Positions 44,546 through 53,956 of a stretch of 64,000 nucleotides of DNA are shown here, one piece after another (the stretch's first letter is position 1; each line of letters opens with the position of its first letter). Position numbers and translations under genes: made by a program. The notes under the pieces were generated by a model that saw only the letters and a list, made by a program, of their open reading frames with translations, ran no database searches and was not told the origin of the DNA. The stretch is from positions 1-64,000 of the forward strand of contig NBAZ01000044.1 of the NCBI GenBank assembly GCA_002794735.1, given 5' to 3'. The stretch is from Pyrrhoderma lamaoense. Its lineage: Eukaryota > Basidiomycota > Agaricomycetes > Hymenochaetales > Hymenochaetaceae.

Positions 44546-45127
44546 AGATGAAGTAACTATGGGGTGAACTGAGTGAAGGTACTACTAATCTAGATAAGGT
44601 AAAAATAAAGGGAATAAGTAAATATCTACTCTAGGCTATCTAGTGTCTAATTCTAAGAGAAGGCAAGTCAACCTTACTCTATTACACTCTACAAAACTAC
44701 TTGTGGGGTTTTACTACTGCTTAAGGGAACACACTCTGCTTGTAACAACAACTCACTAGTGGTTTTGACTATTATCCACTGAGTAAAGGTGTTCAAACTA
44801 GTCTCCAGGCCAAGGCCCTTAAGTTGAGAATCTAGCCAAGGGATAGTGTGTTGTGTATCTAAGTAACTTAGTGCAGAAGTTATCCTCAAGTGAGAAATAA
44901 CTCTGGACAAACAATCAAAAGAGTAATGTCCCAAACACTACTAGAAAAGGAAAAGGGACTGGCTTTACTCTTATAGGAATAGTGGTGAGAAAATGGTAGA
45001 AGGCTTTAATGGGTATGTCTGATAGAAAGTGAACAAGGGTGGGGAAAGATGGTTGGTGGAAACACCACAGAAGTGGTGATAAGAGAGTAACACTAGGAAA
45101 GTAGTGATAGAGGGAGTCTTGATCTAA
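44546..45127 (-). other. Leader between the 5' LTR and gag of the gypsy element
   Basis: Non-coding, 582 bp. The first bases after the LTR on the minus strand are ttagatcaagactccc, the expected place of the primer-binding site; I could not match a tRNA by eye. Confidence 0.5.
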
Positions 45128-45995
45128 TGTCAGCAATGACTAGTTCTAGTACCAGTATTAGTCAGCAGAATGCTTAGTCAGCAGGGTCTGAAGACAAGGC
45201 ACAACCAGCATACACTGATATAGACAGAGACAGAGGAGAGGAGGGACAAGAGGAGGGGAGAACAGTGAGGAGAGGACAAGAGGATGTATTAGAAGGTACT
45301 AGTCTAGGAGGGAAGACAAGATCAAGACTGGGGGACTAGTTACTGACAGGAGGAGGGTATTTATACATGTGGGAGGCAGTGTGGGAATAATGAAAAAACC
45401 CGGCAGGGTCTATGGCTAAACTATTAGGCTAAACTAAGCTGTGCTAGGCTGTGTTAGATGAAACATAAGAAATAGGCTAAACTATGAGGCTAAGCTAGGC
45501 TGTGCTAGCTGAAACATAATAGACAGGCTAAATAATCAGGCTAAGCTAGGCTGTGCTAGCTGAAACACTAAATTAGGCTAATTACAAAGAGACTAAACCA
45601 AATGGGGAAAGATGACCATGGAGAATGATGGAAGGTGGTAGAACATGGTGGAATGTTCTAGAATGTTCTGGAAGGTCTCAGAATGTTCTAGAACAGATAA
45701 GTAAGCAGTGAAGATAAGAGAGAGATAAGATAAGATGAGATGCTTAATAAGATAGCTGAGTCATATGCTGAGTCAGTGCTTAGTAAGCAACTTATGTAAG
45801 CATATTATGTAAGTGATTAGGTAAGCATGCTGACTAAGCTGATTAGGTAAGATGCTTAGGTAATAATGATTAGGTAAGCAGCTTATGTAAGATGATTAGA
45901 TAATCCACTTATGTAAGATGCTTATGTAAGTGCTTAGTCAGCTTATGTAAGCTGCTTAGTAAGCAAAAAAGCGAAATAGACTTGGTTTCATAACA
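45128..45995 (-). repeat. 5' LTR of the gypsy element
   Basis: 868 bp, full-length form. It carries the GAA/TTC arrays at 45651-45673 and 45681-45693, TGAGTCA at 45757 and 45769, and a TATA box complementing tatttata at about 45358-45365. The outer part consists of many CTTAnnTAAG-type inverted repeats. Confidence 0.88.
45651..45693 (-). promoter_or_regulatory. Heat-shock-element-like array in the gypsy 5' LTR
   Basis: GAA 45651, TTC 45656, GAA 45661, TTC 45666, GAA 45671: five alternating units at exact 5-bp spacing. GAA 45681, TTC 45686 and GAA 45691 follow. This is the HSF-binding pattern. TGAGTCA (bZIP/AP-1 type) sites lie about 65-80 bp away. Confidence 0.7.
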
Positions 45996-46795
45996 TGTAC
46001 GAGTACATGTATATATATGTACTTATATCATATTTCTTATTTTTGATTCAAATAAATATAATTACTCACAAATAATCCATTTTTTTAGACACTGGGTCTA
46101 CTTGGCAACACCCCGGGGCCGTAGCTCTAGTCCAGGAGTTTGCGAGGACGTCGGATCACCTAGAGGAGCTTCTTGTAGCTTTTTTGAAGGGGGCTCTAAC
46201 TACATTTGAGAGGTTTATGTCAGAGTTTGAAGAAGAAGGGCCATTATCAAGACTTACCGAGGACCAAAAAAGGGCCACCTGGGTCCCTACCACTAACGAT
46301 GCCAACGAGGGGGCCTTTGGGAAGTACCGGCTCTCTGTCAGAGCTGCCCCAAGGGTCACTAACGAGTATTTTAATTCATTAAATAAACATCATTATAATA
46401 ATACTCAAAATTTTATGGATGGGGTACTTACCTCTATTGAAGCCCAAAGCCACCTCTGGAGGGTTGCACGCGCGCGAGACGCTGCCGGCATTGACAGGAA
46501 ACATCAAGCGGCGGTGATTCAGGATCTGGAGAAGCAAGTTGAAATTAAAAGGTTAAAGTTAGAAACCCGGGCTAGAAGAAAAGAAGAAAAATTACAACGT
46601 ACCAAAGAAACAACTCTAATTCTTGAATATGATACGCTTCAGGGCCTGTCTAACGTTCGTCTCAGAGAGCAGCTCGATCGACTAGCTCTCGAGGATCCAG
46701 AGGTCCCTCCCCATGGCCTTATGAACAAGGCTCAGCTTCTAGAGTCCTTAGCCTCGGCCTTAGATAGATATAAGACTAGAAATAATTTATTTTGA

Positions 46796-46948
46796 TGTAT
46801 TTTTTAGAAGATTTTGGTTACTTTTTAACATTATTTCATACTATATGCATATAAAATAGAATTTATGTACCTTTTTCCCTTATATTTCATCCAAATAGAC
46901 TAGCTCTTTGATTTACAAATATTTTTAGATGAATTTAAGATTATAATA
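46796..46948. other. 3' flank of right transposase copy
   Basis: AT-rich, no gene; homologous to 16530-16669 of the left arm (inverted). Confidence 0.5.
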
Positions 46949-47052
46949 GACACCCGACTGCCCTGGAGTTGTTTATGGCAGTCGGGTGTCGAGGTGGACA
47001 AAAAAAAAGCGAAGCTGCAGACAGTCTGATCAGACTGTCTGCAGCTTCGCTT
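46949..47052. repeat. Subterminal hairpin-palindrome module 1
   Basis: A hairpin at 46949-46990 has a 14-bp stem (GACACCCGACTGCC at 46949-46962 with its complement at 46977-46990). Then follows ggtggac, a run of A, and a perfect 46-bp palindrome at 47007-47052 (left half AAGCGAAGCTGCAGACAGTC, then TGA) centred on TGATCA, followed by atataa. Confidence 0.85.
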
Positions 47053-47124
47053 ATATAACATAAATATCTTATTTTTTAAAGTCATTTTCTTACTTTTTAA
47101 CTTAATTTTATTCATTATAACATA
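47053..47124. other. AT-rich linker between the two modules
   Basis: Nothing recognisable beyond A/T runs. Confidence 0.4.
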
Positions 47125-47224
47125 CCCTTGTGCCCTAGAAGTGTTCACGGGCACAGGGGAGATGAATTGACAAAAAAAAAGCGGGACTGTGGACAGTTCA
47201 ATTGAACTGTCTGCAGTCCCGCTT
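47125..47224. repeat. Subterminal hairpin-palindrome module 2
   Basis: Same architecture as module 1 with different stem sequence. The hairpin stem CCCTTGTGCCC (47125-47135) pairs with GGGCACAGGGG (47149-47159, one G-T pair). Then ttgac, a run of A, and a 46-bp near-palindrome at 47179-47224 (AAGCGGGACTG...CAGTCCCGCTT, centre TTCAATTGAA), followed by atataa. Confidence 0.82.
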
Positions 47225-47442
47225 ATATAATATAAAACTCTTATTAATAAACTTATATTCTTATTATCTAACTTAAAATCTTTCATTTTAACTTAATTTC
47301 CGGCGTCTTGAGGCTTAGATTCAATTATTTTATGTTTAAAAGTAAAATTACATTAGGTTGGAAAGTGAACTATTGATAAATACGCTTATATAATACAATT
47401 TCTGACTAATAACGAAAAAAAACTTACGCGCGTCTCTTAAAG

Positions 47443-47460
47443 GGATTGCCCCTCCCCACA
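47443..47460 (-). repeat. Right terminal inverted repeat of the DNA transposon
   Basis: GGATTGCCCCTCCCCACA, exact inverse of 16179-16196. Confidence 0.8.
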
Positions 47461-47655
47461 TACAAGATAGGAAATTATGATACACACAGTGGATAACAAT
47501 TGTCAGCAGTTTACTTACTCTGTGGCGATATCCACAATTATTGGCTGGCTGGAGTAAAGAGTCTAGCAGAAACCGTAGAGTTATCGATAAGAAGCGGACT
47601 CCGGAAAGACTTGTACTGTGTATAACGTGTATGACGATATTTGGAAGTATCTTTC
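47461..47655. other. Spacer of tandem unit B, right part
   Basis: Resumes with tacaagataggaaatt, a second copy of the sequence that precedes the left terminus, then runs colinear with units A and C into the gene B promoter. Confidence 0.65.
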
Positions 47656-47663
47656 TATAAATA
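47656..47663 (+). promoter_or_regulatory. TATA box of NWD gene B
   Basis: TATAAATA followed by acttgac, 155 bp before ATG 47811; conserved with genes A and C. Only about 195 bp of native upstream sequence remain before the transposon end. Confidence 0.6.
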
Positions 47664-47810
47664 CTTGACCTGTAACACGCTCCTTATCTAGTACAAATCG
47701 GTGATCTCTCAGCAATCTATTATTGGATATAGGTTGATGTTGTTGATGATCAGTACTTAGCTTTCAGCCATCCTCCACTGATCTACCTACGACTCAAGCA
47801 CATTAGTATA

Positions 47811-50800
47811 ATGCCCTTCAGACAAGATGGTCCTAGCAACTGCGCTCACATTAGTAATTATGATGATATAACGGGGAGCCAGACAAACAATGTATATTAT
47901 GGTGACACTAGTACTACTCTATCTAGTGAGTTTCATGACACATTTTTGTGTGTGATCGTGATCCAAACAGCTATTGTATATTACAAGGATTGAAGACTAC
48001 TCTTAATCCATCTCATCTACCTGGAGATGGTCGACCGACGTGCTTGCGAGGCACTCGGACTCGTATTCTGGAACAGATTTCGAGATTTATAGATAGGGAG
48101 AGCTACGGCACGGAACCAAATGTAACATTCTTGCTAGGTGGAGCTGGTACGGGGAAAAGTTCCATCGCCACAACTATTGCGAACGATTACTGCGAAAAGA
48201 GGCAACTTGGATGTCACATATTCTTTCTCAGGGGAAGAAGTGATCCAGATGCAGTGATCCGGACAATCGCATACAATCTCGCTGCATTCAATTCATCTAT
48301 AGCGCTCTCCATTGAAAGCTCTCTTCAGAGCCGTGGTGAATTGACCTCGCTGACACTCCAAACCCAATTCAATATCCTTGTTAAAGAGCCACTCTCTACC
48401 AGTCACGTACAACATACTGTCCTCGTTGTCCTTGACGCTCTTGATGAATGCGGAACATCCCAGACCAGACACGCCTTACTCCGCGTCTTGGGGAAGGGCT
48501 CGCTGGATTGCCTCCCAACTTCCGTTTCCTTATCACAGGACGTCCCGAGAGTGACATTGTGTCATTCTCGCACTCACTTAAAGCATACGAAATCAATCTG
48601 AACGACTCTACAAACGACAACAAGAAGGATGTCTGTACTTATATTAATCATGAATTCGGGCTGTGGAGAAACATTGTCAAACTACCAGGTGACTGGCCAT
48701 GGGACGACAATATGGCGAAACTTGGTGAGGCAGCAAATGGATTGTTCATTTGGGCATCTACAGCAGTCAAGTTTGTGTTTGAGGGAAAGCTAAAACGCAT
48801 TGCACGTCTTAACCATCTGGTGAGCAACGCGAGAGCACTAGACTTGAAAGAGTTATATGTGACTGTACTAGAGAACTCGTTCGAGTGGGATGAGGAGACA
48901 CAGACACTCTTTTCAAGTGTATTTTCGCTCATTTTCTTCGGAAAGTCTCCATTATCGGATGAGGTCATCGACGGGATCCTAGACGTTGATCCAGGAACAA
49001 CATCAGAGTTACTCTCTTGTCTTCGATCTTTGGTATCATTCGGATCGGGTCAGCCAGTCAAGATACACCACACGTCATTTTATGATTATTTGGTGTCATG
49101 CGAAGGGAGACGATGGCATATTGATACTGGATCACAAAAGAGGGGAATTGCTAATAACTGTCTCAACAAGATGAATCATTCGCTCTGCTTCAATATCTGC
49201 AATCTTGAGTCATCCTTCTTATTCAATAATCAAATTCTCGATCTCCAGGAACGCATCGAGAGAAATATCCCGATGCACCTGAGGTACATATGCTGTTACT
49301 GGGGTCATCATATTCAGGATACGTCATACTCACCCGAACTGGGTGATTCATTGAAGACATTTGCATTCAACAAACTTCTATATTGGTTTGAGGTATTGAG
49401 CCTCACAGATACGTTTGATGACCATGTTGGCACTGCATTGACGTACGCAATTTCATGGATTGGGGTGAGCATTAAGTAATGTACCTCCATTTTTTAGGCT
49501 GACTTACAAAAGGGTAAAGACCCGGAGTTGTCTGCATTCCTCAGAGATGCATATCGACAGGCCAGAACATTCTCAGAAGCTATTTCAAGAAGCGCGCCCC
49601 ATATCTATTGCAGTCTTCTACCCCTCACCAGAGACGAATCTGTAGTATCAATGCACTACAAGAAATACGCCAATCCAGTTGCTCATATCGAGTATATTGG
49701 GAGTAGACAACGAAGCGCAGTCATTAAAGTCATCAAAAGCGGAGACGAGGACTTAAGAGGGTTATCATTTTCTCCAGACGGAACCCGTATCGTTTCTATT
49801 ACATGGGACAATGAAGTTTGCATGTGGGATGCAGCGAGTGGGAAGTTGATCGCGGATCTTAAGCATACTGATGACAGAATTGCATTCTCTCCAAATGGTG
49901 ATCTCGTAGCATTAACGTGTTCTTTTGATAAGAAAGGAGTGATAGCGGTGTGGAATCCCAAAGTAGGGGAGATAGTTCGAGAGCTATGCACAGACGTTGC
50001 GGTTCAATGTATCACATTCTCAAAAAGCGGGAAATTTATTGCATCGGGATATAGATTTGGATTTATCCTGATTTGGGATGTCGAGAGCGGAAGAGTAGAC
50101 GGAAGGCCACTGGTTGTTCATGAAAATGATGTTACCTCTATTTCTTTCTCGTACGACGACCAGTATCTTGTTTCCGGGTCGGATGACGGGACGATTGTTT
50201 TATGGAGCTTTCAAAGCAGGACGATGGTGTATTCTCGGTTGGACGATTACATGTTTGGGGTTCGAACCATCGCATTCTCGCCCACTGCAGAATATTTTGT
50301 GTCGGGCTCAGATATTGGTCCCGCTCGTATATGGAGAGCATCAACAGGCGAGGTGATACACCGACTTGAAGGATGTAGAGAAGCGGCATACTCATCCGAT
50401 GGTCTTCGTGTTCTGGGATTCGATGGTCGCAAGACAATTAAAGTATGGAACATGTTGAATGTTGACGAGCCTCCAAGGGAAATTGATACTGGGTATGAGT
50501 GCCGCTGTGTTACATTTGCCTCCGATGGCACGCGCTTCGCGTTTAGTTATGAGGGAGGTCCATTTGAAATTTGGGATGCCACTGTTAGCGTGGTTAACAC
50601 TGATCGAACTCAGGTGCAGAGTGGGATATTGTCATTGGCAGTATCACCAAGAGGAAGGTATATTGTTTCCGGAGACCGGGATGGTACAGTTTGTGTGTGG
50701 AATTTGGCCAGCGAAATTCTCATCGCTGGGCCGTGGAAGGCACACTCTAAATATGTCATGTCCGTTGCATTCTCGCCAGACGAAGAACTCGTTGCTTCTG

Positions 50801-51681
50801 GCTCTGGAGACAAAACAGTGAGAGCGTGGAAAGCCTTGAGTGGAGAATCTGTCACGATATTCGAAGGTCACACAGACTATGTCAGATCCATTGCCTTTTC
50901 CCCAAATGGAAAGCACATCGCTTCGGGCTCACATGACTGCACGATCCGGGTCTGGAGTGTCGAAAGAAGGGAACTGGCTCTCACGCCATTTAAAGGTCAT
51001 CGTAGCTATGTCAATTCGATCGCTTATTCACCCGATGGATCGAAGATCGTCTCGGGATCAATTGACAAAACTGTCCGTATTTGGAATGCCACAACTGGCC
51101 AATTACTTTCAACGCTGGAAGGTCACTTTGGTTGGGTCCACTCTGTAGCTTATTCTCCTGATGGTTTGCACGTCGCCTCTGTATCTAGTGATAAAACTAT
51201 GCGAATATGGAACGCTGAAAGCGGCGACATTCAATCTGAGATCAGACATGACACGGCGGTGAGGTCGGTATGCTTCTCACCTGACGGAACGAAAATCTTG
51301 TCAGGTTCCGATGACGGAACCATTCGTGTGTGGAATTCTTCCAACTACGAACTTCTCTTTGAAATTCTAGCTGCACACTCCGACTTTGTCACCTCGTTCT
51401 CCTTTTTCCCTGATAACAAACACTTTGCATCTTACTCTCGCGATGGAACAATCAGAATCTGGTCACTGGGTGCTGTAGATTGGGATCTACGAAGAAAAGA
51501 TGGATGGGTTGTTGACAAAGACGACAGATTGCTCATGTGGCTACCTAAGGGGCCTCTTAGGACACTTATTACTCCCAGAAACCCTGTCATTATGTATGCC
51601 CCATACAACACAAGAGTCGACTTCTCTCGCTATCTAGTCGGAGACGAGTGGACCAGACCCATTGCTGTCATCTCTGGGTGA
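47811..51681 (+). CDS. NWD gene B: NACHT and 14 WD40 repeats, one frameshift in NACHT
   Basis: NLR-like receptor paralogue. Exon 1 47811-47925 carries NYDDITGSQTNNVYYGDTS. Intron 47926-47987 is 62 nt. Exon 2 47988-49464 has Walker A LLGGAGTGKSS and Walker B VLVVLDALDECG. A 33-nt intron is placed at 49465-49497 (GTGAGC...TTTTAG). Exon 3 49498-51681 is intact with 14 WD40 repeats and ends WTRPIAVISG. In exon 2 the tract ggggaaggg at 48490-48498 lacks one A present in gene C (gggagaaggg); this shifts frame about 20 codons after Walker B, and homology to gene C resumes in the other frame (LAGLPPNFRFLITGRPESD). The upstream region is replaced by the transposon block and a solo LTR lies 236 bp downstream. 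It is closest to gene C in NACHT, and identical to gene A in part of WD40. Confidence 0.82.
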
Positions 51682-51917
51682 AACGTCTATTTCATCTCCT
51701 GTCATACGTACTAAACTTCCAGACCTTCTCGCCATCCTCTCTTGTAACATCCATTTCTCACCGCAGTAGTTTCATTATCAAATTAATTTAATTGACGTTC
51801 TAAGATTCATATCTTTTTCTCTTGACTTCATACACTAGTAGTAGCATATATCGTTATAATTCATCAACAAATGCAACCAAGGCTGTGCAAGCCCGAAAGA
51901 AATTTTCAAATTTTCGT
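51682..51917. other. 3' flank of gene B up to the solo LTR
   Basis: Homologous to 12319-12560 after gene A. It ends with TSD tcgt (51914-51917). Confidence 0.6.
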
Positions 51918-52668
51918 TGAAAACTAAACTTTTGGTCAGATTTTGACCTTGGTGTCGTATTTAGTGGCGAGGACGTGGGGTTTAGAGTCTGCCTACACCA
52001 GACACGATGCTCAGGCTAAGATTTGGGGGCTAAAAAGCGAGATACTCGACCTCGGCCGTCCGGCTGAGATCTTGGTCGGACCGTAGAGACTGATAGAGAC
52101 CTCGAGGCAAGCTGAGACTTCACAGACCAGTAAAAGTAGTAGAAACGTATAGAACAGAGCCCCGACCGAGGCTGTATATTGAGGAAAAAGTGTATGTATT
52201 TCAGTCCGCCCGGACGAATTGTAGTACGGTCAGAGCGTTACAAGCGCGCCCGGGCAGCCTAATAAAGCAGCAGAGAAGTAGATAAAGAGTACAGGAGACT
52301 TTAGAGAGCTACTTGGGGGGGGGGGGGGTGAATAGACTGGTAATTTAGTAGGAATTGATTAGGGATCTCTTCCTTCACTACGGCCTCAAGTCTGGAGGCT
52401 TATATAGCAAAACGCGAGATAAAGGTTAGATAATAAGGAAAGCATGGCGTCCAGGTGGCTATATGCCACTGGACGAAGGGTTTAAGCTATCAGAAACGAG
52501 GGGGTCGTATAAACGAACCCTACCCTCGAGTAAGAGTAGAAAGTGATGCTAAATAGTAAGAGAAATGAACGAGGCGCGCGGCCGAGTAGTAGCAATGGAC
52601 TTCTCGGGCGAGTTAGAAAGTGCATTATAAATGCACTACGACCGGCCAAACACTTAGCTGGTCCTACA
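51918..52668 (+). mobile_element. Solo LTR, family L1, with 4-bp target duplication tcgt
   Basis: 751 bp, TGAAAACT...TCCTACA, flanked by tcgt at 51914-51917 and 52669-52672. The paralogous spacers at about 12550-12575 and 60715-60735 are uninterrupted (tattttcttcttcgggatta), which defines the empty site. It contains a G-run of about 14 near 52315-52328, a 22-bp palindrome-like ccaggtggctatatgccactgg, and ggcttatatagc as a possible TATA box. Confidence 0.85.
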
Positions 52669-52672
52669 TCGT

Positions 52673-53956
52673 CTTCGGGATTATATTTTCTCTCATCCAT
52701 GATATAGCCTAGCTTACCTTTTGCGTTTATAAACAAATGTAAAAACTCTATTTGTGTCGGTAGTAATCGCCCCTCCACTCTCCTCATTTTCTATCTTACT
52801 GTAGCGCAAAAACAGTAAGTGTGCACACACTCTATAGATCAAGCTGATCAACATGCGCGAATATCAAATAGTATCACATATTTGATGATAAGCACGTAGC
52901 TTAGTAGTCCAAAAACAGGGTTCGATACTCTATCTTCTTCAGAGAATGTCCAAATCTGATAACATCACGCCTTACAGTATGATGTATGAGAGGAAGGGAA
53001 GGAAGGGAAGATTGGCAGTAACTGATATATGGCTTTGAAGCTAGTGAGCTCTGATCGAAATTGTAGTGTTGAATAGATTGAGTCGGACATCATAAACTCA
53101 GCATCACATCATGGTTTATCACATTGGTATCATAGAATGGAAGGCAAAAGGAGGAAAATAATGTAAGGTATTTAATAGAAAAGATGTTCTTGAATTCGAA
53201 TGGGACAGACTCCATAGAAAATAACGAGTGGAACAGTAGTCAGGAACGAGTTATGTTATTTGCAAGTCAAAGACTCAGCTAAAAGCTAGATTATATACTT
53301 TTACACACTTCCGCTCTGGAGTTAGTCTCATAAACCGTCCAGTGAGTCTTAGTGACAGTTCATGAGGTTCGCGGGTTTCAATCAGATTTCAAATGAGAGA
53401 AAAAAAGCGAACTCACTATCTCGACACAAATCTATGCATTATTTGAGTGTCACCGAGTCCTGTTGATAATAGATATAGCCACCTCATTTGACTTCTCTAT
53501 CATCTATCTCATCACTAGAATCAAGCTACTGTTCTGTTCTGTCCAAAGACCCGACTCATAGCTTAGCAGAAACAAAGCCGTGCGATTTGCACGTGTTAGA
53601 TAATGATAACTACAAACTCAGTTATTATGTCATCTCTATATTATTATATTCAACTTACCGTGCTCAAAATACTACTTTATGCTATGTAAGCATGATAGGC
53701 AGACTTGATTCGATTCATCACAAGTCCGATGCAGAATATCTCAATTTATATCTCTTTTACCATATTCAAGTACAGATTCAACTATCCGTTTCTTATATAT
53801 ATCTCCTGATTATGTCTATCAATGTGAAAAGCTCGAGAATCATCACACCAGTTCCAATATACAAAAACTCTCGAGCCTCTCGTAGTCATCTTCCTCTCTT
53901 AACTTGTTCCGCTCAGAATAATCATCATATCTTAAAACATCATCTCATCGTATCAT
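52673..53956. other. 3' spacer of unit B (right of the solo LTR)
   Basis: Colinear with 12570-13845 and 60735-61984. The 156-codon frame at 53488 is closed by stops at the same place in units A and C, so it is not called. Confidence 0.6.

Larger units (their letters stand above)
39069..45995 (-). mobile_element. 6.9-kb Ty3/gypsy chromodomain retrotransposon (chromovirus), TSD tgtac
   Basis: Minus-strand element. 5' LTR 45128-45995 (868 bp), leader, gag 44545-43583, pol 43580-39907, polypurine tract, 3' LTR 39069-39879 (811 bp). TSD tgtac at 39064-39068 and 45996-46000. It is inserted in an intron of the right transposase copy. The 57-bp LTR length difference is two losses in the 3' LTR, one between heat-shock-type repeats. 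The internal region is strikingly poor in CpG compared with neighbours. A solo LTR of the same family lies at 31035-31852. Confidence 0.9.
36739..46795 (+). pseudogene. Probable DDE transposase, right copy (broken, gypsy element in an intron)
   Basis: The coiled-coil region is open from 36760 (TGA at 36757-36759) to GVYTPGF and TGA 37453-37455. VVQLGCPSRKAGR...VSSRTVRRVILE continues in the same frame to 37669, then an intron 37670-37732 (GTAAGA...TTAAAG). The exon from 37733 has GFTIGGDGTSNKNQN (D at 37750-37752), then RGRDSLFVWVGCCMHKDLNAVKGGN with a C-x2-H motif, then GALFNNKDDKKG. TAG 38851-38853 replaces the Tyr codon of the left copy, but the frame stays open after it to 39031. The intron 39032-46088 contains the gypsy element. 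The last exon 46089-46795 has TNDANEGAFGKYR and a basic coiled tail. The probable role is DNA strand transfer at the transposon ends. It is inactive by stops and 5' truncation. Confidence 0.68.
16179..47460. mobile_element. 31.3-kb composite DNA transposon: two head-to-head, 5'-truncated copies
   Basis: Both ends carry TGTGGGGAGGGGCAATCC (16179-16196) and its exact reverse complement (47443-47460). The left arm is a minus-strand copy and the right arm a plus-strand copy of the same gene, each with its 3' end towards the outer terminus. Both coding regions are cut at the centre by the LTR at 34962-36738. So the matching termini are the same (3') end of two inverted copies; the 5' ends are missing. 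A near-repeat of about 29 bp flanks the block (16150-16178 and 47461-47489). Nested retroelements account for about 24 kb. No tyrosine recombinase of the Starship type was seen. It lies about 195 bp upstream of the TATA box of NWD gene B. Confidence 0.75.

Noticed and set aside
16179..47460. Starship-type giant element
   Set aside because: Size and cargo would fit, but no tyrosine recombinase (captain) gene was seen near either end. Most of the length is nested retroelements, and the coding core is a duplicated DDE-like gene.
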